A DNA stretch of 64,000 bases, taken from Pseudorhodoferax sp. Leaf274. GTDB lineage: Bacteria; Pseudomonadota; Gammaproteobacteria; Burkholderiales; Burkholderiaceae_C. Shown in pieces: positions 52,261-61,731 of the stretch (position 1 is its first letter; each line of letters opens with the position of its first letter). The stretch is taken from the NCBI RefSeq assembly GCF_001422445.1, contig NZ_LMNA01000023.1, forward strand, positions 124,001 to 188,000. Reading direction: 5' to 3'. The translations under genes were made by a program, and so were the position numbers. Below the pieces are notes generated by a model. That model did not search any database. It had not been told where the DNA came from and was given only the letters and a program-made list of their open reading frames with translations.

Positions 52261-53505
52261 TCAGCCGTGGCGCAGGCAGCGGCGCGGTCCGGGATGCTGC
52301 GCGTCCGCCAGGCGTGCCAGCAGGGCCGCGAAGCTCGCGGCGCTGGCGCTGCGCACCGGGTAGAACGGGATCTGGTGGCGTTCGCAGAGCCGTTTGACGG
52401 TGGCCATGGAGTCATGGTCCACACAGTCCACCGGAAACACCGCGAAATCGGCCCGCGGTAGGGCGGCGGCCAGCAGGCCCTTGCGGTCCTCGATGCCGCC
52501 GTCGTGCAGCACCAGTTCGCCGCCGGCCGCCTGCACCATGGCGCGGATGCTGCGGTTCGAACCGGGGCGCCCGCCGACATAGACGATGCGGCAGTCCTGC
52601 AAGCGCAGGGCGGGTGCCACGGGCTCCAGCTGCGCGGCCAGTTGTTCCTCCAGGGCCTGCAGCTCCGCCTGCAAGGCGTCGACCAGTTCCAGTGCCGTGC
52701 CGACACGTTGCTGCAGCGCTTCGCGCGCCTGGCGTTCGGCCAGCATCTGCGACTCGGCCGCTTCGCGCCGGCCGGTCTGGTGCGCCAGCGCCTGGTCGCG
52801 CGCCGCCAGGTCGGCCTGCAGGGCGGCGACGTCGGGCGCAGGCGCGCTGCACCGGGCCGGCGCCAGTTCCTGGGTTTCCAGGCGCTCGGCCAGTGCCTGC
52901 CGTTCCTGTGCCAGGTCCTGCAGCCGCAGCTGCTGCCGTTCGACCTGCTCGCCCAGGTCGGCGTTGCGCTGCGTGAGCGCCTGCAGCCGCCGGATGTCGG
53001 CGCGGTTCGCTGCGCCCACCAGGTGCGACAGCATGTGCACATCGCCGAAGGCGCGCTTGCGCAGCGCGGGCGTGGTCTGGGCGTGGGTCAGCAGCGCCCA
53101 GTAAGCGCCGGGCACTTCGCCGAGGGCCAGGGCTTGTTGCCAGGCCTGCGCCAAAGCCGCGCCGTCCAGCGCCGCGAAGCGCCTGATCGCCACGGCATGG
53201 GCTTCGTCGAGCGCCTTGTGCAGAGCCTTGGCGCCCGCGCCGCCGGCCGTGGCCAGGTGCACGGCTTCGTGGTGGATGTCGACATCCGGTGCCTGGGCGA
53301 GCTCTGGCAGGCAGCGCACCACGAGCTTGCGCAGGCTGGCCGTGCCCAGGCAGGTGCCGAGGATGGAGCAGTGGTAGTGGGGATCGAGGTCGGCCAGCCG
53401 CGCTCGGCGCTGCACCGGCGCGATCTGCTGTGGGTGCGGGTTGCCGGGTGCGCAGCACAGCGCTGCCGCGGCACTGCTGGCCAGCTGAAAGGGCGGAGAG
53501 ACCAT
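52261..53505 (-). CDS. DUF2325 domain protein with central coiled coil
   Basis: 414 residues. After a Cys/His-containing start (HYHCSILGTCLGTASLRKL) there is a long heptad-rich coiled coil at about residues 185–300. The C-terminus is a DUF2325 domain: CRIVYVGGRPGSNRSIRAMVQAAGGELVLHDGG and FPVDCVDHDSMATVKRLCERH. DUF2325 proteins are uncharacterised; the C-terminal fold resembles a small receiver of dinucleotide type. It is divergent from the ArsR regulator and shares the 53541–53564 motif in its promoter. Confidence 0.85.
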   Translation of the reverse strand: MVSPPFQLASSAAAALCCAPGNPHPQQIAPVQRRARLADLDPHYHCSILGTCLGTASLRKLVVRCLPELAQAPDVDIHHEAVHLATAGGAGAKALHKALDEAHAVAIRRFAALDGAALAQAWQQALALGEVPGAYWALLTHAQTTPALRKRAFGDVHMLSHLVGAANRADIRRLQALTQRNADLGEQVERQQLRLQDLAQERQALAERLETQELAPARCSAPAPDVAALQADLAARDQALAHQTGRREAAESQMLAERQAREALQQRVGTALELVDALQAELQALEEQLAAQLEPVAPALRLQDCRIVYVGGRPGSNRSIRAMVQAAGGELVLHDGGIEDRKGLLAAALPRADFAVFPVDCVDHDSMATVKRLCERHQIPFYPVRSASAASFAALLARLADAQHPGPRRCLRHG

Positions 53506-53540
53506 GGGGTGGCTGCGGCGTCAGAAGGAAGATCTGCTGC

Positions 53541-53564
53541 GCAATATACAGAAAAGCATAGCGA
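53541..53564. promoter_or_regulatory. Conserved motif, site 1, between DUF2325 and arsR genes
   Basis: The 24 bases (GCAATATACAG… ending GCATAGCGA) agree at 17 of 24 positions with site 2 at 54946–54969, including TAT, CAG and the whole 9-mer GCATAGCGA. It lies 36 bases upstream of the DUF2325 start and 57 upstream of the ArsR start, so it is a candidate operator of the ArsR protein. Confidence 0.5.
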
Positions 53565-53620
53565 TAGGCGATACTTAGGGGCCTAGGATCGGCTGTCCCC
53601 CGATCCGTACCAGCCGTGCC

Positions 53621-53941
53621 ATGAACAACTGCGAATCCTTAGCCGGTGTCGATGCCGGCCTTCCAGGCCCCGACGAAGGCGTGATCACGGTGCTGGGTGC
53701 CATGGCCGCCCCGGCCCGCTTGCGCATCCTGCAGGCCCTGTGCGAGGGTGAACAGACCGTCAGCGCCCTGCTGGCACGCCAGCCCATCAGCCAGCCCAAC
53801 CTGTCCCAGCACCTGGCCAACCTGTACCGCAGCGGCATCGTCGACAAACGCCGCGCCGGCACCTCCATCTACTACCGCTTTGCAGCCAGCGAGCAGGGGC
53901 GGCTCACGCAACGCATCTGCGGGCTGCTGCCGCGGCCCTGA
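53621..53941 (+). CDS. ArsR family regulator, persulfide-sensor-like
   Basis: 106 residues. The winged helix reads APARLRILQALCEGEQTVSALLA, QPNLSQHLANLYRSGIVDKRRAGTSIYYRF. No metal-binding ELCVCDL motif is present. Instead Cys41 lies in helix 2 (ALCEGEQ) and Cys100 in the last helix (RICGLL), close to the Cys41/Cys107 and Cys42/Cys108 pairs of SqrR and BigR, which form a tetrasulfide with reactive sulfur species. A third cysteine is at residue 4. I therefore infer a persulfide or redox sensing repressor. Confidence 0.82.
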   Translation: MNNCESLAGVDAGLPGPDEGVITVLGAMAAPARLRILQALCEGEQTVSALLARQPISQPNLSQHLANLYRSGIVDKRRAGTSIYYRFAASEQGRLTQRICGLLPRP

Positions 53942-53945
53942 GTCC

Positions 53946-54920
53946 TCAGGGCGCTGCCGGCGCCGCGAAGACCTCGATGGCGACGAGGTTGGAGACATGC
54001 CGGCTCGCACGCGCATCGCCGGGCACGACCAGGCGCGCCATGCCGTTGCGGTCCAGCAGCGCGCCGTCCACCGCATAGGCCACGAGGGCATCGCGGTTGC
54101 CGAAGCTCGGATGGATCTCGCCCACCGAGACCATGGCCTTGTAGCCGTCGCTGCCCGTGGCCACGGCGTACATGCTCAGCAGCGGGTTCTTGATGCTGGC
54201 ATCGGTCTTCAGGCCGACCTGCGTGTTCAGCAGGTTCCACAGGCTCACGCCGGTGTAGGCGCTGTTGCCCACCGTCACGGTGCTGGCGGGCAAGGCCTGC
54301 AGCGCCGTGAGGTCGAAGGCCATCGGCGTGGCGACCGCGCCTGCGACCGTGACGCTGGGCGACACGCCGCCACCGGTGCCGGCCGCCGTGGAGCCGGACG
54401 GGCGCACGTCCAGCCTCACCAGCTGCGACACATAGCGCCCACCGCGCACGTCGCCAGGCGCCGTGACGCGGAACGGGCCGTCTTCCGCGCCGATGGCCGC
54501 GGTCGTGCCGTCGCTGTTCTTCTCCAGATAGGCGAGCATGCTGCCCTTGTTGCCCAGCGTGGGGCTCAGCTCGCCGAGCGCGAACACGGTGCGGTAGCCG
54601 TCGGCGCCCGTGGCCAGCAGGTAGCGGTTGAGCTGGTCGTTGCGTGCGCCCGGCGTGGTCTGGATGCCCCTGTCCGACAGCAGCGACCACAGGTCCGCGC
54701 CGACGTAGCTGCGCTGCTGCGTGCCATTGCCGCTCGTGAACGCCACGTTCTGCGCGATGGCCGGCCGCTCGCCCAGCGCAGCGGCGCCCAGGCTGGCCGG
54801 GCGGTCCAGCGCGCCGTCGATGCGCACGGTGGCGGCGTCCTCGCCACCACCGCAGGCGGCCAGCGCCAGGCCGGCCGCGAGCGAGAAAAGGACACCGCGG
54901 GAAAAGATGCGCACGGACAC
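53946..54920 (-). CDS. Lipoprotein with two tandem molybdopterin-oxidoreductase-like repeats
   Basis: 324 residues from a GTG at 54920 with a CGAGGAG Shine-Dalgarno. Signal and lipobox: VLFSLAAGLALAACGGG. Two repeats of about 110 residues follow, each with Y-x-G-x-x-L-W-x-L-L, then Y-x-x-A-T-G-x-D-G-Y, G-E-x-x-P-x-x-G-N and V-x-P-G-D-x-x-x-x-R-x-V-S-x-L-V (first ~75–185, second ~225–318). These are the features of the sulfite-oxidase-type molybdopterin fold (Oxidored_molyb), but I see no cysteine to ligate molybdenum in either repeat, so it may bind rather than catalyse. Next to modA, it could be an accessory of molybdate or molybdopterin handling. Confidence 0.7.
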   Translation of the reverse strand: MSVRIFSRGVLFSLAAGLALAACGGGEDAATVRIDGALDRPASLGAAALGERPAIAQNVAFTSGNGTQQRSYVGADLWSLLSDRGIQTTPGARNDQLNRYLLATGADGYRTVFALGELSPTLGNKGSMLAYLEKNSDGTTAAIGAEDGPFRVTAPGDVRGGRYVSQLVRLDVRPSGSTAAGTGGGVSPSVTVAGAVATPMAFDLTALQALPASTVTVGNSAYTGVSLWNLLNTQVGLKTDASIKNPLLSMYAVATGSDGYKAMVSVGEIHPSFGNRDALVAYAVDGALLDRNGMARLVVPGDARASRHVSNLVAIEVFAAPAAP

Positions 54921-54945
54921 GGAAGGCTCCTCGGGGTTGATATTC

Positions 54946-54969
54946 GTTGTATTCAGTATGGCATAGCGA
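54946..54969. promoter_or_regulatory. Conserved motif, site 2, between the lipoprotein gene and the trmO remnant
   Basis: Shares GTAT/CAG and the complete GCATAGCGA with site 1. Its ends TTCG (from 54944) and CGAA form an imperfect dyad. It lies 26 bases upstream of the lipoprotein GTG and 12 upstream of the divergent remnant start, an operator-like position for both. Confidence 0.5.
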
Positions 54970-54980
54970 AGGAGTTTGAT

Positions 54981-55130
54981 ATGGATCAGAAGGACGCCGG
55001 AATCGTCTGCCGCCTCGTCGGTGTGGTGCGCAGCCGTTTCGCCACACCAGAGGGCATACCCATCCAGACGGCCAGCGCGCCACGCATCGCCGGCGCGGAC
55101 GCCATGCGGGCCGACGGCCGCATGGCCTGA
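54981..55130 (+). pseudogene. N-terminal remnant of a TrmO/TsaA-like tRNA methyltransferase gene
   Basis: A 49-residue frame with a strong AAGGAG seven bases ahead of the ATG. The stretch IVCRLVGVVRSRFATPEGIPIQTASAP fits the start of TrmO/TsaA proteins (I-G-V-V-R-S-P-F… G-I-P-I-Q-T…), but after APRIAGAD the sequence turns into AMRADGRMA and stops, whereas full proteins continue for more than 100 residues. The remainder is not found downstream, where modA begins 75 bases later. Either a deletion remnant or a very short unrelated peptide. Confidence 0.55.
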
Positions 55131-55132
55131 GT

Positions 55133-55164
55133 TTCTCGCTGTTATATTTGCGAGAACACAGCGA
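55133..55164. promoter_or_regulatory. Overlapping inverted repeats upstream of modA
   Basis: TCGCTGT (55136–55142) and ACAGCGA (55158–55164) are a perfect 7-bp inverted repeat with 15-base spacer; TTCTCGC (55133–55139) and GCGAGAA (55150–55156) form a second, interleaved one, around GTTATATTT. It is 41 bases before the modA ATG. The AGCGA half resembles sites 1 and 2, and the GTTATATT core resembles ModE half sites. Confidence 0.55.
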
Positions 55165-55204
55165 ACCTGCTGTCCGACCACGATCCCCTTTCAGGAGTCC
55201 TTGC

Positions 55205-55954
55205 ATGCGGTCCTTTGCCGTCGCTTCTCTGGTTCTCGCCCTGGCCTTGCCCGCCGCGTCCTGGGCCCAGCAGATCACCGTGTCCGCCGCCGCGAGCCTG
55301 ACCGACGCGTTCAAGGAACTGGCCCCCAAGTTCGAAGCCAGCAAGCCCGGATCGACGGTGCGTTTCAACTTCGCGGCGTCCGGCGTGCTGCTGCAGCAGA
55401 TCAGCCAGGGTGCGCCGGTGGACGTGTTCGCCAGCGCCGACCAGGAAACCATGAACCGGGCCGATGCGCAAAAGCTCGTCGACGCCACCTCGCGCAAGAA
55501 CTTCGTGACCAACAGCCTGGTGCTGATCGAGCCGGCCCAGGGCGGCGTGGGCGTCAAGAGCCTGCAGGACCTGGGCGGTGCAGCCATTAAGAAGATCGCC
55601 GTGGGCAAGACAGCCACCGTGCCGGTCGGCCGCTACACCAAGGAAGTGCTGGACGCCGCGAACCTGTGGACCCCGCTCGAACCCAAGTTCGTGCAGGCCG
55701 ACAGCGTGCGCCAGGTGCTGGACTATGTGAGCCGCGGCGAGGTGGAGGCCGGCTTCGTCTACCGCACCGACGCCGCCATCGCCGGCGACAAGGTCAAGGT
55801 CGTCGCTTCGCCGCAGGGTGCCACGCCGGTGTCCTACCCCATCGCCGTGGTGGCCGACAGCAAGAACAAGGCCGCGGCAAACGATTTCATTGCGTTCGTG
55901 AACTCCGAGGCCGGCCAGCAGGTGCTGGCGCGCTACGGCTTCGGTAAGCCGTAG
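55205..55954 (+). CDS. modA: Molybdate ABC transporter substrate-binding protein ModA
   Basis: 249 residues with Sec signal MRSFAVASLVLALALPAASWA. Mature part: ITVSAAASLTDAFKELAPKFEA, VRFNFAASGVLLQQISQGAPVDVFASADQETMNRA, and RQVLDYVSRGEVEAGFVYRTDA, all ligand-contact regions of ModA (the serines of AAASL and AASG bind the oxyanion). No modB/modC follows; the next gene is on the opposite strand. So this receptor must use permease components encoded elsewhere, or serves another oxyanion. TTCAGGAG precedes the ATG. Confidence 0.9.
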   Translation: MRSFAVASLVLALALPAASWAQQITVSAAASLTDAFKELAPKFEASKPGSTVRFNFAASGVLLQQISQGAPVDVFASADQETMNRADAQKLVDATSRKNFVTNSLVLIEPAQGGVGVKSLQDLGGAAIKKIAVGKTATVPVGRYTKEVLDAANLWTPLEPKFVQADSVRQVLDYVSRGEVEAGFVYRTDAAIAGDKVKVVASPQGATPVSYPIAVVADSKNKAAANDFIAFVNSEAGQQVLARYGFGKP

Positions 55955-55964
55955 CGCAGGAGCC

Positions 55965-57062
<1,098 letters not shown>

Positions 57063-57091
57063 GGGAAAGGTCTCCTCCTTGGTTGTGAAAA

Positions 57092-57889
57092 TCAGTAGCC
57101 GCTGCCGGGCTTGGCGGGCGTGGCCGAGGTCTGTGCGCGCATGGCCGCCACCACCTGCTGCGCCCCGGCCGCCATCAGCCGTGCATCCGAGCTGACGGTC
57201 ATGAACTGGAAACCCTGGGCGATGCGCGCGAGCGCGCCTTGCGGGTTGCCGTTGTGGATCCCGGCCACGACGCCGTGCGCCTTGGCGCGCGCCAGGATGT
57301 GGTCGATGGCCTGCTGCGCCTTGGGGTCGACATCGTCGAACACCGGCCGGCAGCCCAGCGACAGCGACAGGTCGGACGGGCCGATGTAGACCGCATCCAG
57401 CCCTTCGACGGAGAGGATGTCGTCCAGGTTGTCCAACGCTTGCGCGGTCTCGATCATGGCAAAGCGCACGATGTGGTCGTTGGCCTGCTCCGGGTAGTCG
57501 GCGCCGTGGATCAGCAGCGCGCGGATGGGGCCGAAGCTGCGGGTGCCGCGGGGCGCATAGCTGGTCCAGGCCACGAGCTTCTGCGCGTCCTCACGCGTGT
57601 TGACCATGGGGCAGATCACGGCGGACGCTCCGGCGTCCAGCGTCTTCATGAGGATGCCGGGCTCCAGCCAGGGCACGCGCACCACGGGCACGGTGTCGGT
57701 GGTGGCGATGGCCTGCAGCATGGGCAGCATGGCCTGGTAGTCGACCACGCCGTGCTGCAGGTCGATGGTCAGCGAATCCCAGCCCTGGTGGGCCATGGTC
57801 TCGGCCGAGAAGCTGTTGGGGATGGCCAGCCAGCCGTTGACGGCGGCGCCGCCGGACTGCCAGAGGGTGCGCAAGCGGTTGGTTTTCAT
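57092..57889 (-). CDS. HpcH/HpaI-type class II aldolase (2-keto-3-deoxy sugar-acid aldolase)
   Basis: 265 residues. Family motifs: NGWLAIPNSFSAETMAHQGWDSLTIDLQHG, metal-binding AMIETAQALDNLDDIL, and GPSDLSLSLG; SYAPRGTRSFGP is the usual substrate loop. By context it cleaves 5-keto-4-deoxy-glucarate into pyruvate and tartronate semialdehyde, the GarL step, the latter being reduced by the GarR-like product of the next gene upstream. Identification as GarL rather than another pyruvate aldolase rests on neighbours. Confidence 0.85.
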   Translation of the reverse strand: MKTNRLRTLWQSGGAAVNGWLAIPNSFSAETMAHQGWDSLTIDLQHGVVDYQAMLPMLQAIATTDTVPVVRVPWLEPGILMKTLDAGASAVICPMVNTREDAQKLVAWTSYAPRGTRSFGPIRALLIHGADYPEQANDHIVRFAMIETAQALDNLDDILSVEGLDAVYIGPSDLSLSLGCRPVFDDVDPKAQQAIDHILARAKAHGVVAGIHNGNPQGALARIAQGFQFMTVSSDARLMAAGAQQVVAAMRAQTSATPAKPGSGY

Positions 57890-57929
57890 GGGTGTCTCCG
57901 TTGTGTGTTGCGCGAGCGTGGGCCGGGGC

Positions 57930-58814
57930 TCAGTCCGGCGCCACCGGGTGGTTGGCCATGAGCTCCAGCGACTTGACCAGCGCCGAGTGGTCGAGCTGGT
58001 CCCAGCCCTGCGCCGCGCAGGTCTGCATCAGCTGCGCCGCGCCCGCCGTCTGCGGCAGCGCCACGCCCATGGACTTGGCGCCGGCCAGTGCCAGGCCCAG
58101 GTCCTTCTGGTGCAGGCCGATGCGGAAACCCGGGTTGAAGGTGCGCTTGATCATGCGTTCGCCGTGCACTTCCAGGATGCGGCTGGCCGCGAAGCCGCCC
58201 ATCAGCGCCTGGCGCACCTTGGCCGGGTCGGCGCCGGCCTTGCTGGCGAACAGCAGGGCCTCGCCCACGGCGGCGATGTTCAGCGCCACGATGATCTGGT
58301 TGGCCACCTTGGTGGTCTGGCCGTCACCCACGCCGCCCACGTGCGTGATGTTCTTGCCCATCTTCTCGAACAGGGGCTTGGCCTTGGCGAAGGCTTCCTC
58401 GGTGCCGCCGACCATGATGGTCAGGCTGGCGGCCTTGGCGCCGACCTCGCCGCCGCTGACCGGCGCGTCCAGGTAGTCGCAGCCCAGCGCGGCGATCTTC
58501 TCGGCGAAGGCCTTGGTCTCGATGGGCGAGATCGAGCTCATGTCGATCACGGTCTTGCCTTTGCTGAGGCCCTCCGCCACGCCGTTCTCGCCGAACAGCA
58601 CCGCCAGCACATCGGGCGTGTCGGGCAGCATCAGGATGACGACATCGGCCGCCTGCGCGACCTCCTTGGCGGTGGCGACGCCCTTGGCGCTGCTCGCCGC
58701 GATCTCCGCATTGACTTTGCTGCGCTTGACGTAGGTGAGCTCGTGCCCAGCGTTGACGAGGTGCAGGGCCATGGGCGCGCCCATGATGCCCAGGCCGATG
58801 AATCCGATCTTCAT
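57930..58814 (-). CDS. garR: 2-Hydroxy-3-oxopropionate (tartronate semialdehyde) reductase
   Basis: 294 residues. NAD(P) site GFIGLGIMGAPMALHLVNAGH, substrate motif DAPVSGGEVGAKAASLTIMVGG, and the catalytic lysine in GQTTKVANQIIVALN (family G-x-x-x-K-x-x-N). It is a beta-hydroxyacid dehydrogenase of the GarR/GlxR branch, reducing tartronate semialdehyde to D-glycerate. Relatives include 2-(hydroxymethyl)glutarate dehydrogenase of nicotinate fermenters, but the gene's place between aldolase and GarD fits GarR. Confidence 0.9.
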   Translation of the reverse strand: MKIGFIGLGIMGAPMALHLVNAGHELTYVKRSKVNAEIAASSAKGVATAKEVAQAADVVILMLPDTPDVLAVLFGENGVAEGLSKGKTVIDMSSISPIETKAFAEKIAALGCDYLDAPVSGGEVGAKAASLTIMVGGTEEAFAKAKPLFEKMGKNITHVGGVGDGQTTKVANQIIVALNIAAVGEALLFASKAGADPAKVRQALMGGFAASRILEVHGERMIKRTFNPGFRIGLHQKDLGLALAGAKSMGVALPQTAGAAQLMQTCAAQGWDQLDHSALVKSLELMANHPVAPD

Positions 58815-58833
58815 GCTGTCTCTCCTTGAGGTT

Positions 58834-60414
58834 TCAGGTCACGGGTGCGGGGTTGAACAACACCAGCGCGTTGTGCAGCTTCCATTGTTCCGCCCAGGTC
58901 TTCTTGCGGCCGCTGGCGACATCCAGCATGAGCTGGAACATCTCCCAGCCCACGTCGGCAATCGTCTTCTCGCCGGTGGCAATCGTGCCAGCGTTGATGT
59001 CCATCAGGTCGTGCCAGCGGCGCGCCAGGTCGTCGCGCGTGGCTACCTTGATCACGGGCACCTCGGCCAGGCCGTAGGGCGTGCCGCGGCCGGTGGTGAA
59101 CACGTGCAGGTTCATGCCGGCGGCCAGCTGCAGCGTGCCGCAGATGAAGTCGCTGGCCGGCGTGGCCGCGTAGATCAGGCCCTTCTGCTTGAGCTTCTCG
59201 CCGGGCGAGATCACACCCGAGATGGCCGACGAGCCGCTCTTGACGATGGAGCCCATGGCCTTCTCGACGATGTTCGACAGCCCGCCCTTCTTGTTGCCGG
59301 GCGTGGTGTTGGCGCTGCGGTCCACGCGGCCCTTGTCGAGGTAGGCGTCGTACCAGGCCATCTCGCGGATCATGGCCTCGGCCACCTCGGGCGTGCTGGC
59401 GCGCGAGGTGAGCTGGTCGATGCCGTCGCGCACCTCGGTCACCTCGCTGAACATCACGCTGGCGCCAGCGCGCACCAGCAAGTCGGTGCAGTAGCCCACG
59501 GCCGGATTCGCGGTCACGCCGCTGAAGGCATCGCTGCCGCCGCACTGCACGCCGACCACGAGCTCGCTGGCCGGCACGGTCTCGCGCCGGCGCGCGTTCA
59601 GGCGCTCCAGGTGCTCCTCGGCCTGGCGCATGATGGAATCGACCATCGACATGAAGCCCACGTGGGCATCGTCCTGCAGGCAGACCACGTCGAGCTTGGC
59701 CTCTGCCGTGTCGCCCACTTCGGCCACGTTGCGCTCGTCCACGATGGGGATGGAGCCGGGCGGCAGCAGGCGCTCGGGCTGCAGCTTCTCGCAGCCCAGG
59801 CTCACGACCATCACCTCGCCGCCGAAGTTGGGGTTCAGGCTGATGTTGCGCAGCGTGCGGATCGGAATCTCGGCGCCGGGCGCGTCGATGGCCACGCCGC
59901 AGCCGTAGGTGTGCTCCAGCGCCACCACGTCGTCCACGTTTGGGTACTTGGGCAGCAGCTCGGCCTTGATGCGCTGCACGGCGAAGTCGGTCACGCCGGC
60001 CACGCACTGCACGGTCTGCGTGATGGCCAGGATGTTGCGCGTGCCGACCGAGCCGTCCAGGTTGCGGTAGCCCTCGAAGGTGTAGCCCTCCAGCGGCGTC
60101 TGCGCGGGCGGCTTGACGGTGGCGATGGGCAGGCCGACCAGCTCGCGTGCCTCGGGCATCTGCAGCAGGCGCTCGTGCACCCAGGTGCCACGTGGCAGGT
60201 CTTTCAGCGCGTAGCCGATGGTCACGTTGTAGCGGCGCACGGCCCCGCCCGCGGGGATGTCGACCAGCGACACCTTGTGCGCCTGCGGCACCTTGTCGAC
60301 CAGCGTCAGGCCGTCGGGGAACACGGTGCCGGCCGGCAGGCCGCCGTCGTTGGCCACGATGGCCACGTTGTCGGCCTCGTGCATGGTGATGTAGAGGGGG
60401 GCTTGCGTGCTCAT
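58834..60414 (-). CDS. garD: Galactarate dehydratase GarD
   Basis: 526 residues against ~523 in E. coli. N-terminal SAF-like domain ([23 protein letters not shown]) then the UxaA-type body: [50 protein letters not shown], and [26 protein letters not shown]. The enzyme uses a divalent iron/calcium site to dehydrate galactarate to 5-keto-4-deoxy-D-glucarate. 19 bases separate it from garR. Confidence 0.94.
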   Translation of the reverse strand: MSTQAPLYITMHEADNVAIVANDGGLPAGTVFPDGLTLVDKVPQAHKVSLVDIPAGGAVRRYNVTIGYALKDLPRGTWVHERLLQMPEARELVGLPIATVKPPAQTPLEGYTFEGYRNLDGSVGTRNILAITQTVQCVAGVTDFAVQRIKAELLPKYPNVDDVVALEHTYGCGVAIDAPGAEIPIRTLRNISLNPNFGGEVMVVSLGCEKLQPERLLPPGSIPIVDERNVAEVGDTAEAKLDVVCLQDDAHVGFMSMVDSIMRQAEEHLERLNARRRETVPASELVVGVQCGGSDAFSGVTANPAVGYCTDLLVRAGASVMFSEVTEVRDGIDQLTSRASTPEVAEAMIREMAWYDAYLDKGRVDRSANTTPGNKKGGLSNIVEKAMGSIVKSGSSAISGVISPGEKLKQKGLIYAATPASDFICGTLQLAAGMNLHVFTTGRGTPYGLAEVPVIKVATRDDLARRWHDLMDINAGTIATGEKTIADVGWEMFQLMLDVASGRKKTWAEQWKLHNALVLFNPAPVT

Positions 60415-60440
60415 CGTGGTCTCTTCTTCGTGGGCGTCGA

Positions 60441-61571
60441 TCAGGCGCGTTGGCCGATCTCCGCGGTCTCGCGCGTCCAGCCGCGCGCCTGCTCGGACAG
60501 CGACAGGCCCAGGCCCGGCCGCGTCGGCACGATCATGCGGCCATTCTTGGTCTCCAGCCGCTCGTTGAACAGCGGCTCCAGCCAGTCGAAATGCTCGACC
60601 CAGGGCTCGGTGGCGTAGCAGGCGCCCAGGTGCACATGCAGCTCCATCGCGAAATGCGGGCCCAGCGCGATGCCGGCGTGCTCGGCCAGCGCGGCGATTT
60701 TGAGGAAGGGCGTGATGCCGCCCACGCGCGGCGCGTCGGGCATCAGGTAGTCGGCCGCGCGGTGGCGGATCAGGTCGTAGTGCTCCGACAGGCTGGTCAG
60801 CATCTCGCCCGTGGCGATGGGCGTGTCAAAGGTGGCGGCCAGCGCGGCATGGCCTTCGTGGTCGTAGGCGTCCAGCGGCTCCTCGATCCAGACCAGGTTG
60901 AACTGCTCGAAGATGCGGCACATGCGCTGGGCCGTGGGGCGGTCCCATTGCTGGTTGGCGTCGACCATCAGCGGCACGTGGTCGCCCAGGTGCTTGCGCA
61001 CGGCCTCCACGCGCTGGATGTCGATCTTTCCGTCGGGCTGGCCGACCTTGAGCTTGATGCCGCCGATGCCGCGTTCGATGGAGGCGGCAGCGTTCACCGA
61101 CAGCTGGTCGATGGGCGTGTGCAGGAAGCCGCCCGAGGTGTTGTAGCAGCGCACCGAGTCGCGCTGCGAACCCAGCAGCTTGGACAGCGACAGCCCGGCG
61201 CGCCGCGCCTTCAGGTCGTACAGCGCCACGTCGAACGCGCCATAGGCCTGCACCGCCAGGCCGCTGCGGCCGACCGAGGCGCCGGCCCAGCACAGCTTGG
61301 TCCAGAGCTTGGCGATGTCGCTGGGGTCTTCGCCGATCAGCGCGGGCGCCACTTCCTTGGCGTGCGCGAACTGGCCGGGGCCGCCGGCGCGCTTGGAGTA
61401 CGAGAAGCCCAGGCCCTTGTGGCCGTCCTTGGTCTCGATCTCGGCGAACAGCATCGCGATCTCGGTCATGGGCTTTTGCCGGCCCGTCAGCACCTTGGCG
61501 TCGCTGATCGGGTTGGCCAGCGGCAGGTAGCAGGAGGAGAGGCGGATGTGGGCGATGCTGTCGTGTGTCAT
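60441..61571 (-). CDS. Enolase-superfamily sugar-acid dehydratase (galactarate/talarate type)
   Basis: 376 residues from the ATG at 61571; the open frame upstream is antisense noise. Catalytic signs: [12 protein letters not shown] (K-x-K general base), metal ligands in [26 protein letters not shown] and [11 protein letters not shown], and [16 protein letters not shown] with the His of the other face. This is the mandelate racemase subgroup; the arrangement and length fit L-talarate/galactarate dehydratase. It would catalyse the same dehydration as GarD or act on an epimer. Confidence 0.85.
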   Translation of the reverse strand: MTHDSIAHIRLSSCYLPLANPISDAKVLTGRQKPMTEIAMLFAEIETKDGHKGLGFSYSKRAGGPGQFAHAKEVAPALIGEDPSDIAKLWTKLCWAGASVGRSGLAVQAYGAFDVALYDLKARRAGLSLSKLLGSQRDSVRCYNTSGGFLHTPIDQLSVNAAASIERGIGGIKLKVGQPDGKIDIQRVEAVRKHLGDHVPLMVDANQQWDRPTAQRMCRIFEQFNLVWIEEPLDAYDHEGHAALAATFDTPIATGEMLTSLSEHYDLIRHRAADYLMPDAPRVGGITPFLKIAALAEHAGIALGPHFAMELHVHLGACYATEPWVEHFDWLEPLFNERLETKNGRMIVPTRPGLGLSLSEQARGWTRETAEIGQRA

Positions 61572-61640
61572 GTCAGTCTTCAAGTTTCGGCGGCGGTGGC
61601 CAGCAGCCATTCGAGTGGCCGCGGAGCAGGCCATCCCAGG

Positions 61641-61691
61641 GCACCCGCGGAACTGGCTCTGCCAGGCCGCTGGGTGCGCCCCCTTAGGGGG
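61641..61691. terminator. Two hairpins between the receptor and dehydratase genes
   Basis: GCACCCGCGG (61641–61650) pairs with CCGC-T-GGGTGC (61667–61677) with one bulge, and inside it CTGGC/GCCAG enclose TCT. Right after it CCCCC-TTA-GGGGG spans 61679–61691. No T-run follows on either strand; the element may stabilise transcript ends or partly terminate between the first gene and the rest of the operon. Confidence 0.5.
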
Positions 61692-61731
61692 TATCGGACG
61701 GCTACACGCAGTGCGCCGGCCAAACGGGGGG

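Noticed and set aside
57930-58814. The 3-hydroxyisobutyrate-dehydrogenase-type gene as the missing 2-(hydroxymethyl)glutarate dehydrogenase of the nicotinate pathway
   Set aside because: It lies 20 kb away between a galactarate aldolase and GarD under LacI-type control, which fits tartronate semialdehyde reductase much better.
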